Shown here: piece after piece, positions 30,306-38,871 of the stretch
Numbering within the stretch: the first letter of the stretch is position 1
Layout: every line of letters begins with the position of its first letter
From: Chara braunii
Lineage: Eukaryota; Streptophyta; Charophyceae; Charales; Characeae
Assembly: GCA_003427395.1 (NCBI GenBank)
Contig: BFEA01000086.1
Location: 3,144,206-3,183,076, forward strand
Direction: 5' to 3'
Length of the DNA stretch: 38,871 bases
Program-made: the position numbers and the translations under genes
Notes under the pieces: generated by a model
Databases searched by the model: none
Told to the model about the DNA's origin: nothing
The model's input: only the letters and a program-made list of their open reading frames with translations

Positions 30306-33300
30306 ATGGATAAAATCCGAGCGGTGTCATGGAATGTTAGAGGGTTGGGAGACACGAACGGGAGGGGTAAAAGAAGAAGAATAAAGAGTTGGATGTTCGA
30401 GAGGAGGGCTAACTGCGTGATGCTTCAAGAGACGAAATTAGATGAAGAGAAACTGGTTGAGTTCTCTCAATGGTGGGAGGGCCCACAAGTGTGGGCCCCG
30501 GCGCAGGGTACCCGGGGTGGAGTGTACATCATGCTACATAGGGACCTACAAGCTCAGGTGATCGACTCATAGGTGGATATCTGGGGCAAATGGGCGTGGC
30601 TTAAGGTGCTCATAGGTAAGGAGGAATGGGCCTTCATGACGGTGTATGCACCAACAGGGGCAGCGGAAAGGGCAAAATTCTTCGCAAGGTTGATGCTTCA
30701 TGTCCCCAAGGCAGACAGGCTGCTACTTGCTGGTGACTGCAATGTGTCACTAGACGAAGCCCTGAGACCCGGCGCACCGACAGCGAATAGGGGGGACGTG
30801 AGGACAGTGTTGGAATTCATCACGGAGCTGACGCTGGTGGACCCATTCCCGATTCTGAACCCAGACGACCGAGGTTACACCTGGACTTCTCATCTGCAGT
30901 GGGATAGACAGACGGTGACCAGAAGGCGCATTGACTACTTCTTACTTTCAGAGCAGGTGATGGACAGAGTCACATCCGTCAGGCACTTCTGCCACCCGAT
31001 TTTCGATCACAAACCGGTAGTGGTGGATCTTAGACTGATTATGGGCTGCGAAAGAGGGAGAGGCTTCTTTCGCTTAAACATCCAGGTGCTAAGGGTCCCC
31101 GGAGTGGAGGAATGGGTGTCAGATCACAGGACCAGATGGGAGGGAGCTAGACATCTGTTCAACTCCTATGCAGAATGGTTGGACGGGGGCCTGGCTATTA
31201 CGTCCGGGGTGCTTGACGTGATCTCAAGAATTCTGGCAAGGACTAGGAACGAAAGGGAGGCGGACTGTATGAAGAGGGTGGAAGAGGCGGAAGACCGCAT
31301 GGAGGGTCACCCTATCTCGTGGTTGGTATGGGCCTCAGAACGGGAAAGGAGGCTTGCGGAGTGGGACAACATCCAAGAGGAGAAGCAAAAGCAATGGACG
31401 GAGGTACTGAAAGTGAAGGGGATCGAGACACACGACAAAATGACAAAGGAGACGTTCCAAAAACTCCAACCAAGCCGTTTGCAGCAGCAGATGATTGAGC
31501 TCAAGCACCCGTTCGCTGAGTCCGCACCTCCAGCCTATTCCGCAACGGGGATGCTCCAGTATGCAAGGATGTACTATGAGGACATACTGACTTCCAGACG
31601 ACCGCAGGACAGGGTGAACGTGGACCTGTCAAGTGGGACAGACATGTGGGACAGCACAACTGTGAAACTGCATACGTCAGCCAAGCTGGACCTGGACAGA
31701 CCTTTTACCGTGGAAGAACTCTCCCAATCGTTGAAGTCTATGGCGAAGGGAAAGTCTCCAGGAGTAGATAGTCTCTCGGTGGAGTTTTACGCATCAAACT
31801 GGGGGGTGCTTGGCCCGTTACTAGTGGAACTGTGCAATGAGGTGCTAGTAGGGGGTAAGCTGGGCAAGGGAATGACGCATGGGGTGATCACGGTCATGTT
31901 TAAGAAGGGAGACAAATCGGAGGTCCGAAACTGGCGTCCAATCTCCCTTCTAAACGTCTCTTACAAAATTATGGCGAAGGCGTTGGCCCAAAGGTTGTCC
32001 AAATACCTTCCGGAGCTGGTGGAGAAGGACCAGGGGGCTTTTGTGCAGGGGCGGTCTATTTTTAACAATATTGTGACAGCCATAGAATCCCTCGAGTTGA
32101 TCCAGGAGGAGAACCGTGATATGGCGGTTCNCCTTCTGGACCTGGAGAAAGCATACGATAAGGTAGGCTGGGCTTTCGTTCTCACCACCTTGCGGAGAAT
32201 GGGATTTGGCGAAGGCTTCTGCGCCTGGGTCATTGCGATGTACACCTTCTCCTCATCGGCAGTCATGATTAACGGCCATTTGTCCGCTCCTTTCCAATTA
32301 TCAAGATCGCTACGTCAAGGGTGTCCACTCGCCCCGCTCATCTTTGTCCTGCAACTAGAGGTTCTATTGAACAAGATCCGATCACACCCCGACATCAGAG
32401 GCATCCAGTTACATAACGGCATGGACTGCAGGGTCAAAGCTCTCGCTGATGATCTGCTCTTAGTCAGCGAGAATACAGTCGCCTCTCTCTCAACCCTCAA
32501 AGGGGTGATGTGCGAGTACGCGGAGCTATCAGAGGCAACGGTCAACTGGAACAAATCCACCTACCTTTTACCAACTCAATTCTCGTTGAAGGTAGAGTGG
32601 GGCATGAGAAGGGTTGAAGAAGGGGAGGAGGAGAGATTCCTGGGGATCTGGATAAGTCTACAGATTGATGTGTCGGGTCAAGGGTTCCATCTACAACAGA
32701 GGATCGCTGCACGGCTCAGGTTGTGGGGTTCGGCTTGGCACCTATCATTAGTAGGAAGAGCCTTGGTAGCCAGCGTCGCCCTTTTTTCCATCCTGTGGTT
32801 TGTCACCACGGTGAGAGAGCTTGCAAGTGGCATTATAAAAGCAGTTCGAAGGCTTGCGGCGCGCTTCATATGGAAACCTCGGGCCGGCCAGGAAGAGGGT
32901 TTCGTTTCTAAGGTGGCGGTTGATACCTTGTCCTTCCCACGCGAGGAGGGGGGCTTGGGGCTTATAGACCCAGCCCGAAGGAATCAGGCACAGCTGCGTA
33001 GCTGGGTGTCCAGGGCGCTGATGCAAGGCCCAACCGAGCATTGGGTGGCGCTGGCGGAACAAATCCTGATGAAGGAGTGAGACCTTTGCAGACCCAAGGA
33101 CGTCTGGGCGTGTTTCTTCATGTCGTCGCTCAGGAAGAAAAGACTAAAGTCAAGCTTCTGGGAAGCAATACGCAAGGCATGGAACAAGATGCCCCCGAAC
33201 GAGCAAACCACCCCGTGTACGAAAGAAGACGTGATGGGCCAGCTACTCTTCAAGAACCAGTATATGCTGGACCGTACCGGTTCCCCCTCACTCGCGGACG

Positions 33301-34613
33301 GTTCAAGAGGCACCTCTGGGTTGGCTTGGATAAAAAGGGGTATAGTCCGGATCGAAGACCTGTGGTCCCCGTGTTTGGGAGGGTGGAAACCGTTGGCGGA
33401 GGTGAAAGAGACACTCAGGGGCCTGCAAAGGGTGGAAGAACACTGGACGCAAGTAGTTGAAGCTATCCCCCAGGACTGGGTGAGGCTGTTGGGCCCGACG
33501 GGAGTCGACCCCCCGGGAACATGGTACGTCTCGGACCAGGGGATGGAGACGAACGAGGTGTGGAAGATGCTGGAGGTCTTACCTAGCGGGTTCAGGAGGG
33601 TACAGAAATGGCGGTGCTGCGGTCCTTCCAACACCCTGTCTCTAATAGAAGAAGATACAGTCATGATTTGGAGTAATCCGACAGAAGCTAGGGTGGTTGA
33701 ATCATGGAGCAAGAGACCACGTACCAAGGTCCTCTCGTGGGTTGGCAAGACTCAGCTGCGCCAACTAGGCATGGACCCGCAGGCCTGGGGCTGGAGATCG
33801 GCAGGGGACGAGCCAGCTCTGAAACTGATAGACTACTCGGTCTCACACGGCTATCAACAATCTCAAAGGCTATTGAAGAGCCCTGCCCAAATTGCAGTCC
33901 CAAGATGGCAGGCCGTTTGAGGTGAGGATTTATCTCATTCAGGTCAGGATTTCCTAAAACTGTGGAGGATTTTAGCAGCTCTTCCGAATGGCAAACAGGC
34001 AAGTATCCTCTGGTTACTCTCTCTGATGGTTACCCCATCTGCCGTATGGTTGGTCAGCAGAGGGATGGATGTTAGTCTGGGATGCACACGTTGCAGATGG
34101 TTATTCGAATCGACCCGTCATGTCTGGTGGGATTGCCCAGCATCAAAACGAGTGTGAAATTGGTGGGCTCATCATTGGAAGGAATTCGAGGGCCAGCATG
34201 TTCTCTGGGATGAGAGATGGGTGTTACTGGGTTTCCTCCCTCCAGGCGTGAGTGGAAGGCGAGGTTGGGGGTATGTAGCCCATGTGGTCAGAGGTCTGAT
34301 TTGTGAAGTCATCTAGTCGGACAGGAACAGAGCCAGATTCCACAAAATACATTTTTCTAATGTGGAAATCAAGAGACATATAAAGTAGGGACTGAGGCAA
34401 GCCATCCGCGTGGATTGGAGAAGGAGAATCAGGTTGGGAAGAGGAAGTCGGGGCCAGATCCGCTGGTTTCTGCACACATGGGCGAAGAACCACCAGCTGG
34501 CCGCGATTCACTCAGTGAAGGGTCTGGTCCTATCAAGGTGGTTAATGGACTCCAGACCAGTGGACACCACCAGGACAGCAAACGAAACAGGAGGAGCGAC
34601 AAGAGTAACATAA
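30306..34613 (+). pseudogene. LINE ORF2 protein (endonuclease / reverse transcriptase), broken by stops
   Basis: This enzyme nicks target DNA and copies the element's RNA there. ATG at 30306 (MDKIRAVSWNVRG) was chosen because the APE endonuclease begins at once; the frame is open further up and overlaps the ORF1 end. Endonuclease motifs: WNVRG, QETK, VYAP, LAGDCN (30732-30743), RRIDYFLLS and DHKPV (about 31005). Reverse transcriptase motifs: GKSPGVDSLSVEF, NWRPISLLN, DQGAFVQGRSI, LEKAYDKVGW, RQGCPLAPLIF and the catalytic ADD at 32445-32453. The C-terminal knuckle is CX2CX8HX4C (34083-34136), followed by DRNRARFH. In-frame stops lie at 30570-30572, 33078-33080, 33918-33920, 34155-34157, 34314-34316 and 34386-34388. 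Most are explained by C to T or G to A changes (for example Trp codons at 34155 and 34314). One ambiguous base lies at 32131. The longest open piece is 30573-33080. Confidence 0.93.
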
Positions 34614-35205
34614 AGAGTTGGCTGTGGAGTAAGGGCGGGTTGAGTAAAAGGTGGAGTAGGCAGACAATTAACCAGGGCACTCGGTTGCATAGGCCCGCAG
34701 TAGGCCAGTTAGGAGAGGGCTGATAGGCAAGGGACCGGTGTGTTCCAGGTCCTCTGGGACGAGTTAGTCCCAGAAATAGGCGCAAAAATATACCGTACGG
34801 ATGGCAGGGAAATTGTAAACGAGTAGTGTTTTTGAAATTGGTCAAGTTATACACTTTTTGGTAAGTTACTCAGTCATCTCGCCATATTTATGGGAGTGGA
34901 TCTGAAGCAGTAGTTACAGGTTAAACAGTCAGGGTATCAGGTGGGTCAGCCTGTGCAGCTGGTTTGATTGGATGGTCAGCTACTTAGTGACAATGGTATA
35001 ATAGTAACATTCTGTAGTAATAGGTTGGCAGGACCAAGGTCGAACAGGAAAGTTGAGTAGGACCTGGAAAGTTGGTAGCTTTTCAACTTTCCGCAGGTGA
35101 AAACCTGTAAGCTAAGCTGGCTGATGCTGCCAGTGCATCCGGGTAGAATTGTGAGGTCTCCGGCCTCTGCTTAATTATTTATAAGGAATCAAGTTTAATA
35201 TATAT
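34614..35205 (+). other. LINE 3' region with terminal stem-loop
   Basis: No ORF. A perfect 9-bp stem, GGAAAGTTG/CAACTTTCC (35066-35074 with 35084-35092), lies about 110 bp before the end. It is followed by AAGCTAAGCTGGCTGATGCTG, a phrase that recurs in altered form at the ends of the truncated fragments near 13225 and 20435. A 3' hairpin recognised by the element's reverse transcriptase is known for several LINE families; that role is inferred here. The end is marked by a (TA)n run rather than poly-A. Confidence 0.65.
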
Positions 35206-35214
35206 ATATATAAG

Positions 35215-36256
35215 AGGCACCCCATAAAATGGGCGCCTGTATCAATTTATGGGGACTGCAATTCCCCACCAGCTCCTGTAGCGCCAACTGACACTTCATT
35301 CGTTTCTTTGTTTTAGTTTTTTTTTTTTTCCGGTTGGCTTATGTCAACGATTTGTCACTTCCTCGTGGCTTCTCAGCCACGAGTCGTAACAATCCGGCCC
35401 AAGTTCGATCCCTGATGGGATCGGAAAACTGAAAAAAAAAAAGAAAACTTTCGACGATTTTATCGATTTAAGCGTGCTATCCTTGCGTAGGGACCAGGCT
35501 AATCTGCGCACGACAGATCTCAGTCGCGCGATCTTGATGATCGCGTGGCCGGAATCAGTCGCGCCCAACCGCCTTGGGCTGCTCCAAAAGGAGCTAGCCT
35601 AGAGGTGCAGTTCCTCCGATTCGATCCCGATATCTGCTGGGTGACAGTCCTGTACAGTAACCTACTAAGCTAGCTCCTATCATGACAGTGATAGAAGCAA
35701 CCCTTCCATATTAAGGGTTGCCCAGTTTTTATCCCCCTCTGCACTGGCCTTGCAGGTCCTGCCTGCTTGTGACCCTGCTGCCTTACCAGCTTGAGGCCTT
35801 GTTGACCCTGCTTGCCCCATCAAGTTGGCCGCATGTATCAACCGCGGCGGTCTCCAGCTCTTAACAAAGAAGGCCGCTGGCCCTCGCGGGCACCGTCGTG
35901 CCTTCAACCCGGAGGTCCCTATTAGCCTCGTAGGCTCTGAATCGTGCGACTGTCCGTATTTTAGATAGAATAGGTATAAAATTATCATATTTTACGACCG
36001 TACGTCCGTGCGGCGTTACCAAACATGGGAAAAAACCTGGTCACGCTGCCGGCTCTTACCGTCGATGCCATATGCCGCAACCGTTAGGTCTTAGGTTCAA
36101 TAAGTTTTAGTCTTTCAGTCATAGGTCAAGTTCGAATAAACTTATGGCAGATAACCCATCTCATCAAGTTATGAAGCCCGAATAACTATTTATTAAGTCG
36201 GACATCGTCCGACATTTAAAATATCGGGCAGATACCCTTGTCAGGGTTTCTGCCCC
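35215..36256. other. Second hairpin-dense tract
   Basis: Perfect short stem-loops are packed closely: 35221-35225/35229-35233 (with a flanking AGGC/GCCT pair), 35362-35370/35375-35383 (9 bp), 35406-35412/35417-35423 (7), 35527-35533/35539-35545 (7), 35563-35568/35574-35579 (6), 35581-35585/35590-35594 (5), 35889-35893/35898-35902 (5), 35924-35928/35932-35936 (5), 36197-36203/36207-36213 (7), and a two-part stem at 36226-36232/36249-36255 with 36234-36238/36243-36247. It overlaps the minus-strand SINE below. No gene was seen. Confidence 0.7.
35317..35690 (-). mobile_element. tRNA-derived SINE, minus strand
   Basis: Read on the minus strand, it begins with GGAGCTAGCTTAGTAGG (A-box-like; the plus-strand complement spans 35661-35672) and GGGATCGAATCG (B-box-like; 35618-35630). 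It continues about 300 bp and ends in a 13-nt A-run (T-run at 35317-35329). It is a different family from the 37.8 kb SINE. No target-site duplication was found. Confidence 0.55.
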
Positions 36257-36337
36257 GACAACGCGTTAACGGCCGCGTCGACTTTTTAAAGCTGGAAAAA
36301 TATCGTCACAAACAGAATTGCCCGGTATATATATATA

Positions 36338-37101
36338 CAGGGTTACCTGACCGAACGTTCGGGGGCCCCCGTGCTGGCCCCGGAACGTTCGGGCGTTCGG
36401 GATCCCGTTCGGGGGCCGAACACCTCCAGGTTCGACCCCCGCCATAAAATGTTTCGGGGCCTAAAAATAAGTTTTGTTTTCTTAATGTTTTTTTGTGAGT
36501 TCTCGATGATGTAACCTACACGCCTATAGATTTTGAAGCCATTCTGCTAAGCCAAAAAAACATTAAAAATCGTGAAAGATGGGGGTGTCAAAACGTGCTC
36601 ACCCACTCACTATTTTGTTTTTTTCACTTTTAACTTTTTGTTTTCACTATATTTCGGGGCCTAAAAGGAATTATTATTATTATTATATATTTTTTTAATG
36701 AGTTATTGATTATGTAAACTACATATCTGTAAATTTTTAGGGCATTTGTCAATGCCAAAGAATAATTAAAAATTGGCAAAGATGGCGGTGTCGAAAAGGT
36801 GTTGGCACAATCACTCATCTTAATTCTTTTTTTATTTTTTCTTATTTTTATCATAGTGTTTATTTTCTGTATTTGATTTTTAATTCAAATTGGTAAAGAA
36901 TTTGGATGTATTGCCCAGGCAAATGTTGTTTGGTTTATTTTTCTCCATAACATATGTTTTTTTGGGAAGTATTTGAAAACGTTTTTTTTTTTTTTTTTGG
37001 TTCGCATTCGGCCCGAACGGCCGAACGCCTTCCGAAGGGGTCCCGTACGTTCGGGCATTCGGGTTCGGGCGTTCGGCCCGTCCCGAACGCCGGTAACCCT
37101 G
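36338..37101. mobile_element. hAT-like non-autonomous DNA transposon (764 bp)
   Basis: Terminal inverted repeats CAGGGTTACC (36338-36347) and GGTAACCCTG (37092-37101) begin with the CAGGG typical of hAT elements. Each is flanked by TATATATA (36330-36337 and 37102-37109), which fits the 8-bp hAT target duplication, although insertion into a TA microsatellite would look the same. Both subterminal zones (to about 36420 and from about 37003) are crowded with CGTTCGG/CCGAACG words in both orientations, as transposase-binding arrays are in hAT elements. No transposase is encoded. Confidence 0.75.
36451..36850 (+). repeat. 200-bp tandem duplication inside the hAT-like element
   Basis: TTTCGGGGCCTAAAA opens both units, at about 36452 and 36652. 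Later landmarks (TTATGTAA/GATGTAACCTACA, AAAGATGG, GTGTC) keep the same spacing. The two copies differ a good deal, so the duplication is old. Confidence 0.85.
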
Positions 37102-37189
37102 TATATATATATATATTTATTATTTTTTTTTTTAAAAGCTATGTTCTTCTCTCAATTTCACCTCACACTACCTACCTACCACTACTCCT

Positions 37190-37445
37190 AATTGTAGGCA
37201 TACGGAAACTCTGTGGCAGCCAAAACCGTGTTCACAAGAGAACATGCGGGGGCTGCTCCCGACCTGCAGGTGGGCGATACCGGCTAGGGGACAGCCGCTA
37301 GCATCAGGGACCATGCCAACAGGACCAATCCCTGTGCCTCCCCTCAGGTGCTGGTCCCCTCCCCTTCGAACACCAGCAGACTCTGCTGAATGCCTATCGG
37401 GGGATCCAGTGGTCTATCTCTAGGTGGCGGGCGTCAAGTATTTCA
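37190..37445 (-). mobile_element. SINE fragment, inverted copy of the 37.9 kb SINE body
   Basis: The minus strand matches about 37905-38170 in order (GCCCGCCACCTAGAGATA, GGGGAGGGGACC, GCCGGTATCGCCCACCTGC). The tRNA-like head and the A-tail are absent. It lies just right of the hAT-like element. Confidence 0.8.
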
Positions 37446-37793
37446 AGTGGTGTCCAACGGGGTGCTGCATTTCTTTTTACTGCTTATCAATGGGACGCTG
37501 GACCCTGTTTCCAGTGGGTGCTGCTCCCCACCAATAGATTGGAGCATGTGTCGTCAAAAAAGAAAAAGAACAAAAGAAACTTGAGTTTCAAGTGCACACT
37601 AAACGAGAAATTGTGATCAATTTACACTTACTCGATTTATGGTTCCATGTACACTCGAGGAAACCCTTGAACAGGCTGCACTTGAAACCGAACTCCACGG
37701 CTTGACCTATCCTGGACCAGGATCGCCTGCTGGGAAAATAGAAACACAAAAAAAAAACGCACTTGAGTTTGGAGGGCGGGCACTTGAGATCGG
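37446..37793. other. Unassigned spacer
   Basis: No gene was seen. CACTTGAGTTT and its complement-like CAAGTGCA occur a few times. Otherwise unremarkable. Confidence 0.4.
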
Positions 37794-37806
37794 AAAGTAA
37801 AAACAA

Positions 37807-38266
37807 CTATCCAGCGGCCTAGCTCAGTTTGTAAGGCACGCAAGTGGCATTCAGGAGGTCTTGGGTTCAATCCCCACTGGCCTCATGTACCTTCCTGGGC
37901 AAGCCTGGCGCCCGCCACCTAGAGATATGCCGTTGGTCCCCCCGAGTGGCATTGAGCAGAGACTGCTGATGTTCATAGGGGGAGGGGACCGGAGGGGAGG
38001 CACAGTGACTGGCCCATCGAAGAAAAGATGCCCTGATGCTACCGGCTGACCCCTGGCCGGTATCGCCCACCTGCTGTAGCAGGTATCGCACCTGCTGGTG
38101 GGTGCAGCTCCCGCATGTTCCCTCGTTGGAGGCTCGAGCACGGATGTGGCTGCTACGGGNTTCCCCGTAATACTATAATGACAATAAAAAAGGCCTGAAA
38201 GGCCGTCCTCTCCAGATTTGACAGGTAATTGAATTGGTTGGGCCTTTGTAAAAAAAAAAAAAAAAC
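37807..38266 (+). mobile_element. Complete tRNA-derived SINE with 13-bp target-site duplication
   Basis: The head CTATCCAGCGGCCTAGCTC has an A box at 37820-37831 and a B box, GGTTCAATCC, at 37864-37873. About 290 bp of body follows, then a GGCCTGAAAGGCC palindrome near 38191, and a 16-nt A-run (38250-38265). Flanks AAAGTAAAAACAA (37794-37806) and AAAGTAAAAGCAA (38267-38279) form a 13-bp duplication with one mismatch, which is the mark of LINE-driven insertion. One undetermined base lies at 38160. The head is the same family type as those at 13.5, 14.4 and 20.7 kb; the bodies differ. Confidence 0.9.
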
Positions 38267-38481
38267 AAAGTAAAAGCAATTCCGAGGAGACGTTAGGGTG
38301 GGTGGGGTCGAACGAGGACACTTAGGTTACGGGAAATTCCTTCAGTTTCTCTTCTGCGTGGTCTCGCCGTCCGGCGGCGTCGGTCATTGCGCGCGACATT
38401 CTCGCCTTCCCAGGCTGACTCACCGGCTTCCATAGCTGGGACCTCTTTGCGCGCTGCGCAGTGTAGGAAAATTCAGGCAAA

Positions 38482-38871
38482 ATGGGGCGCATGCACACGA
38501 AGGGGAAGGGTATGTCCTCGTCGGCTTTGCCGTACAAGAGGACCCCTCCGAGCTGGCTGAAGATTGCATCTGCTGAGGTCGACGAACACATCTGCAAGCT
38601 CGCGAAGAAGGGGCTGACTCCCTCCCAAATTGGCGTCATCCTTCGAGATTCGCACGGTATTGCTCAGGTGAGGAGCGTTACTGGGAGTAAGGTGCTTCGT
38701 ATCCTGAAGGCTCATGGGCTCGGCCCGGAAATCCCGGAAGATCTTTATCACCTGATCAAGAAGGCTGTAGCGGTCAGGAAGCATTTGGAGAGGAACAGGA
38801 AGGACAAGGATTCCAAATTCCGTTTGATTCTTGTTGAGAGCAGAGTTCATCGCCTTGCCCGTTATTACAAG
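38482..38871 (+). CDS. RPS13: 40S ribosomal protein S13 (uS15 family), intronless, truncated by window end
   Basis: 130 codons are open from ATG at 38482 to the last base of the window, with no stop or intron. They begin [20 protein letters not shown] and include [42 protein letters not shown] and [21 protein letters not shown]13 proteins of plants are about 151 residues, so roughly the last 21 lie outside. The product belongs to the 40S ribosomal subunit. The leader from about 38334 matches that of the dead copy at 17080. Upstream, the TATA segment seen at 16.7 kb is replaced by a SINE ending at 38266. Lack of introns points to a retrocopy or an intron-poor lineage. It could still be functional: the visible codons keep every conserved block. 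Confidence 0.93.
   Translation, partial: MGRMHTKGKGMSSSALPYKRTPPSWLKIASAEVDEHICKLAKKGLTPSQIGVILRDSHGIAQVRSVTGSKVLRILKAHGLGPEIPEDLYHLIKKAVAVRKHLERNRKDKDSKFRLILVESRVHRLARYYK

Larger units (their letters stand above)
25582..35205 (+). mobile_element. L1-like non-LTR retrotransposon (LINE), near full length, inactive
   Basis: The element has a GC-rich 5' region (25582-27676), ORF1 with a CCHC knuckle (27677-30171), ORF2 with APE endonuclease, reverse transcriptase and C-terminal zf-RVT knuckle (30306-34613), and a 3' region with a stem-loop (34614-about 35205). Gene order and domains fit the plant L1 group. No RNase H domain was recognised. Both ORFs are broken. The left edge is placed after the A-run at 25581 and the right edge at the (TA)n tract near 35200. 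Neither edge is proven, and no target-site duplication was found. Confidence 0.85.

Noticed and set aside
34224-34860. Minus-strand frames within the LINE
   Set aside because: They are shadows of ORF2 on the opposite strand, with no features of their own.
35340-35430. A second CTGATGGG...GAAAA hammerhead candidate
   Set aside because: The CTGATGGG lies inside a simple CGATCCC/GGGATCG hairpin and leaves no room for stem II; the core geometry fails.

Overview
The window looks like a repeat-dominated intergenic stretch of a large land-plant or charophyte (streptophyte) genome. The pointers are an Arabidopsis-type CCCTAAA telomere-like run near 3.77 kb, a plant-style L1 LINE (ORF1 with a CCHC knuckle; ORF2 with APE endonuclease, reverse transcriptase and a C-terminal zf-RVT knuckle), tRNA-derived SINEs, a hAT-like non-autonomous element, and two copies of the cytosolic ribosomal protein gene RPS13 (uS15 family). 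No bacterial-style operons, CRISPR arrays or intact multi-exon genes were recognised. I cannot name the species.

Layout. 0-3.5 kb: microsatellites (GA, ATT, GAT, degenerate CAGA/CACA) and a diverged 140-bp duplication. 3.7-5 kb: the telomere-like motif, then a satellite of about 162 bp per monomer carrying internal inverted repeats. 5-11 kb: mostly unrecognised AT-rich sequence, a repeat that recurs inverted near 22.3 kb, a degenerate AGGTCC minisatellite and purine/pyrimidine tracts. 11.0-11.8 kb: two coding-looking open segments of unknown identity. 12.5-17.5 kb: a LINE fragment, a tandem pair of 871-bp units each holding a tRNA-like SINE head and a long foldback hairpin, a (GA)n module array, a conserved TATA-containing segment and a dead RPS13 copy. 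A 415-base assembly gap follows. 19.3-21.5 kb: a shorter, diverged, collinear version of the 12.5-16.9 kb block. 22-24.6 kb: unrecognised sequence and a 54-bp minisatellite.

24.8-25.5 kb is an unusual tract packed with short perfect hairpins. Inside it lies a motif that folds as a type III hammerhead ribozyme with one changed core base (25303-25363). 25.6-35.2 kb is a near full-length L1-like LINE: a tandem-repeat-bearing 5' region, a frameshifted ORF1, an ORF2 with six premature stops, and a 3' end with a 9-bp stem-loop. A Nextera mate-pair junction adapter plus an exact 139-bp duplication sits in its 5' region and is an assembly artefact. 35.2-36.3 kb is a second hairpin-dense tract that overlaps a minus-strand SINE. 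36.34-37.10 kb is a 764-bp hAT-like element. It is followed by an inverted SINE fragment, a complete SINE with a 13-bp target-site duplication, and an open, intronless RPS13 copy cut by the window end.

The elements fit together. The LINE supplies the endonuclease/reverse transcriptase class that normally mobilises tRNA-derived SINEs. The truncated LINE pieces share a 3'-end motif with the full LINE. The hammerhead-like motif sits in a structured tract that ends in an A-run, as an RNA-level parasite might. These functional links are inference; the sequence shows only the structures.
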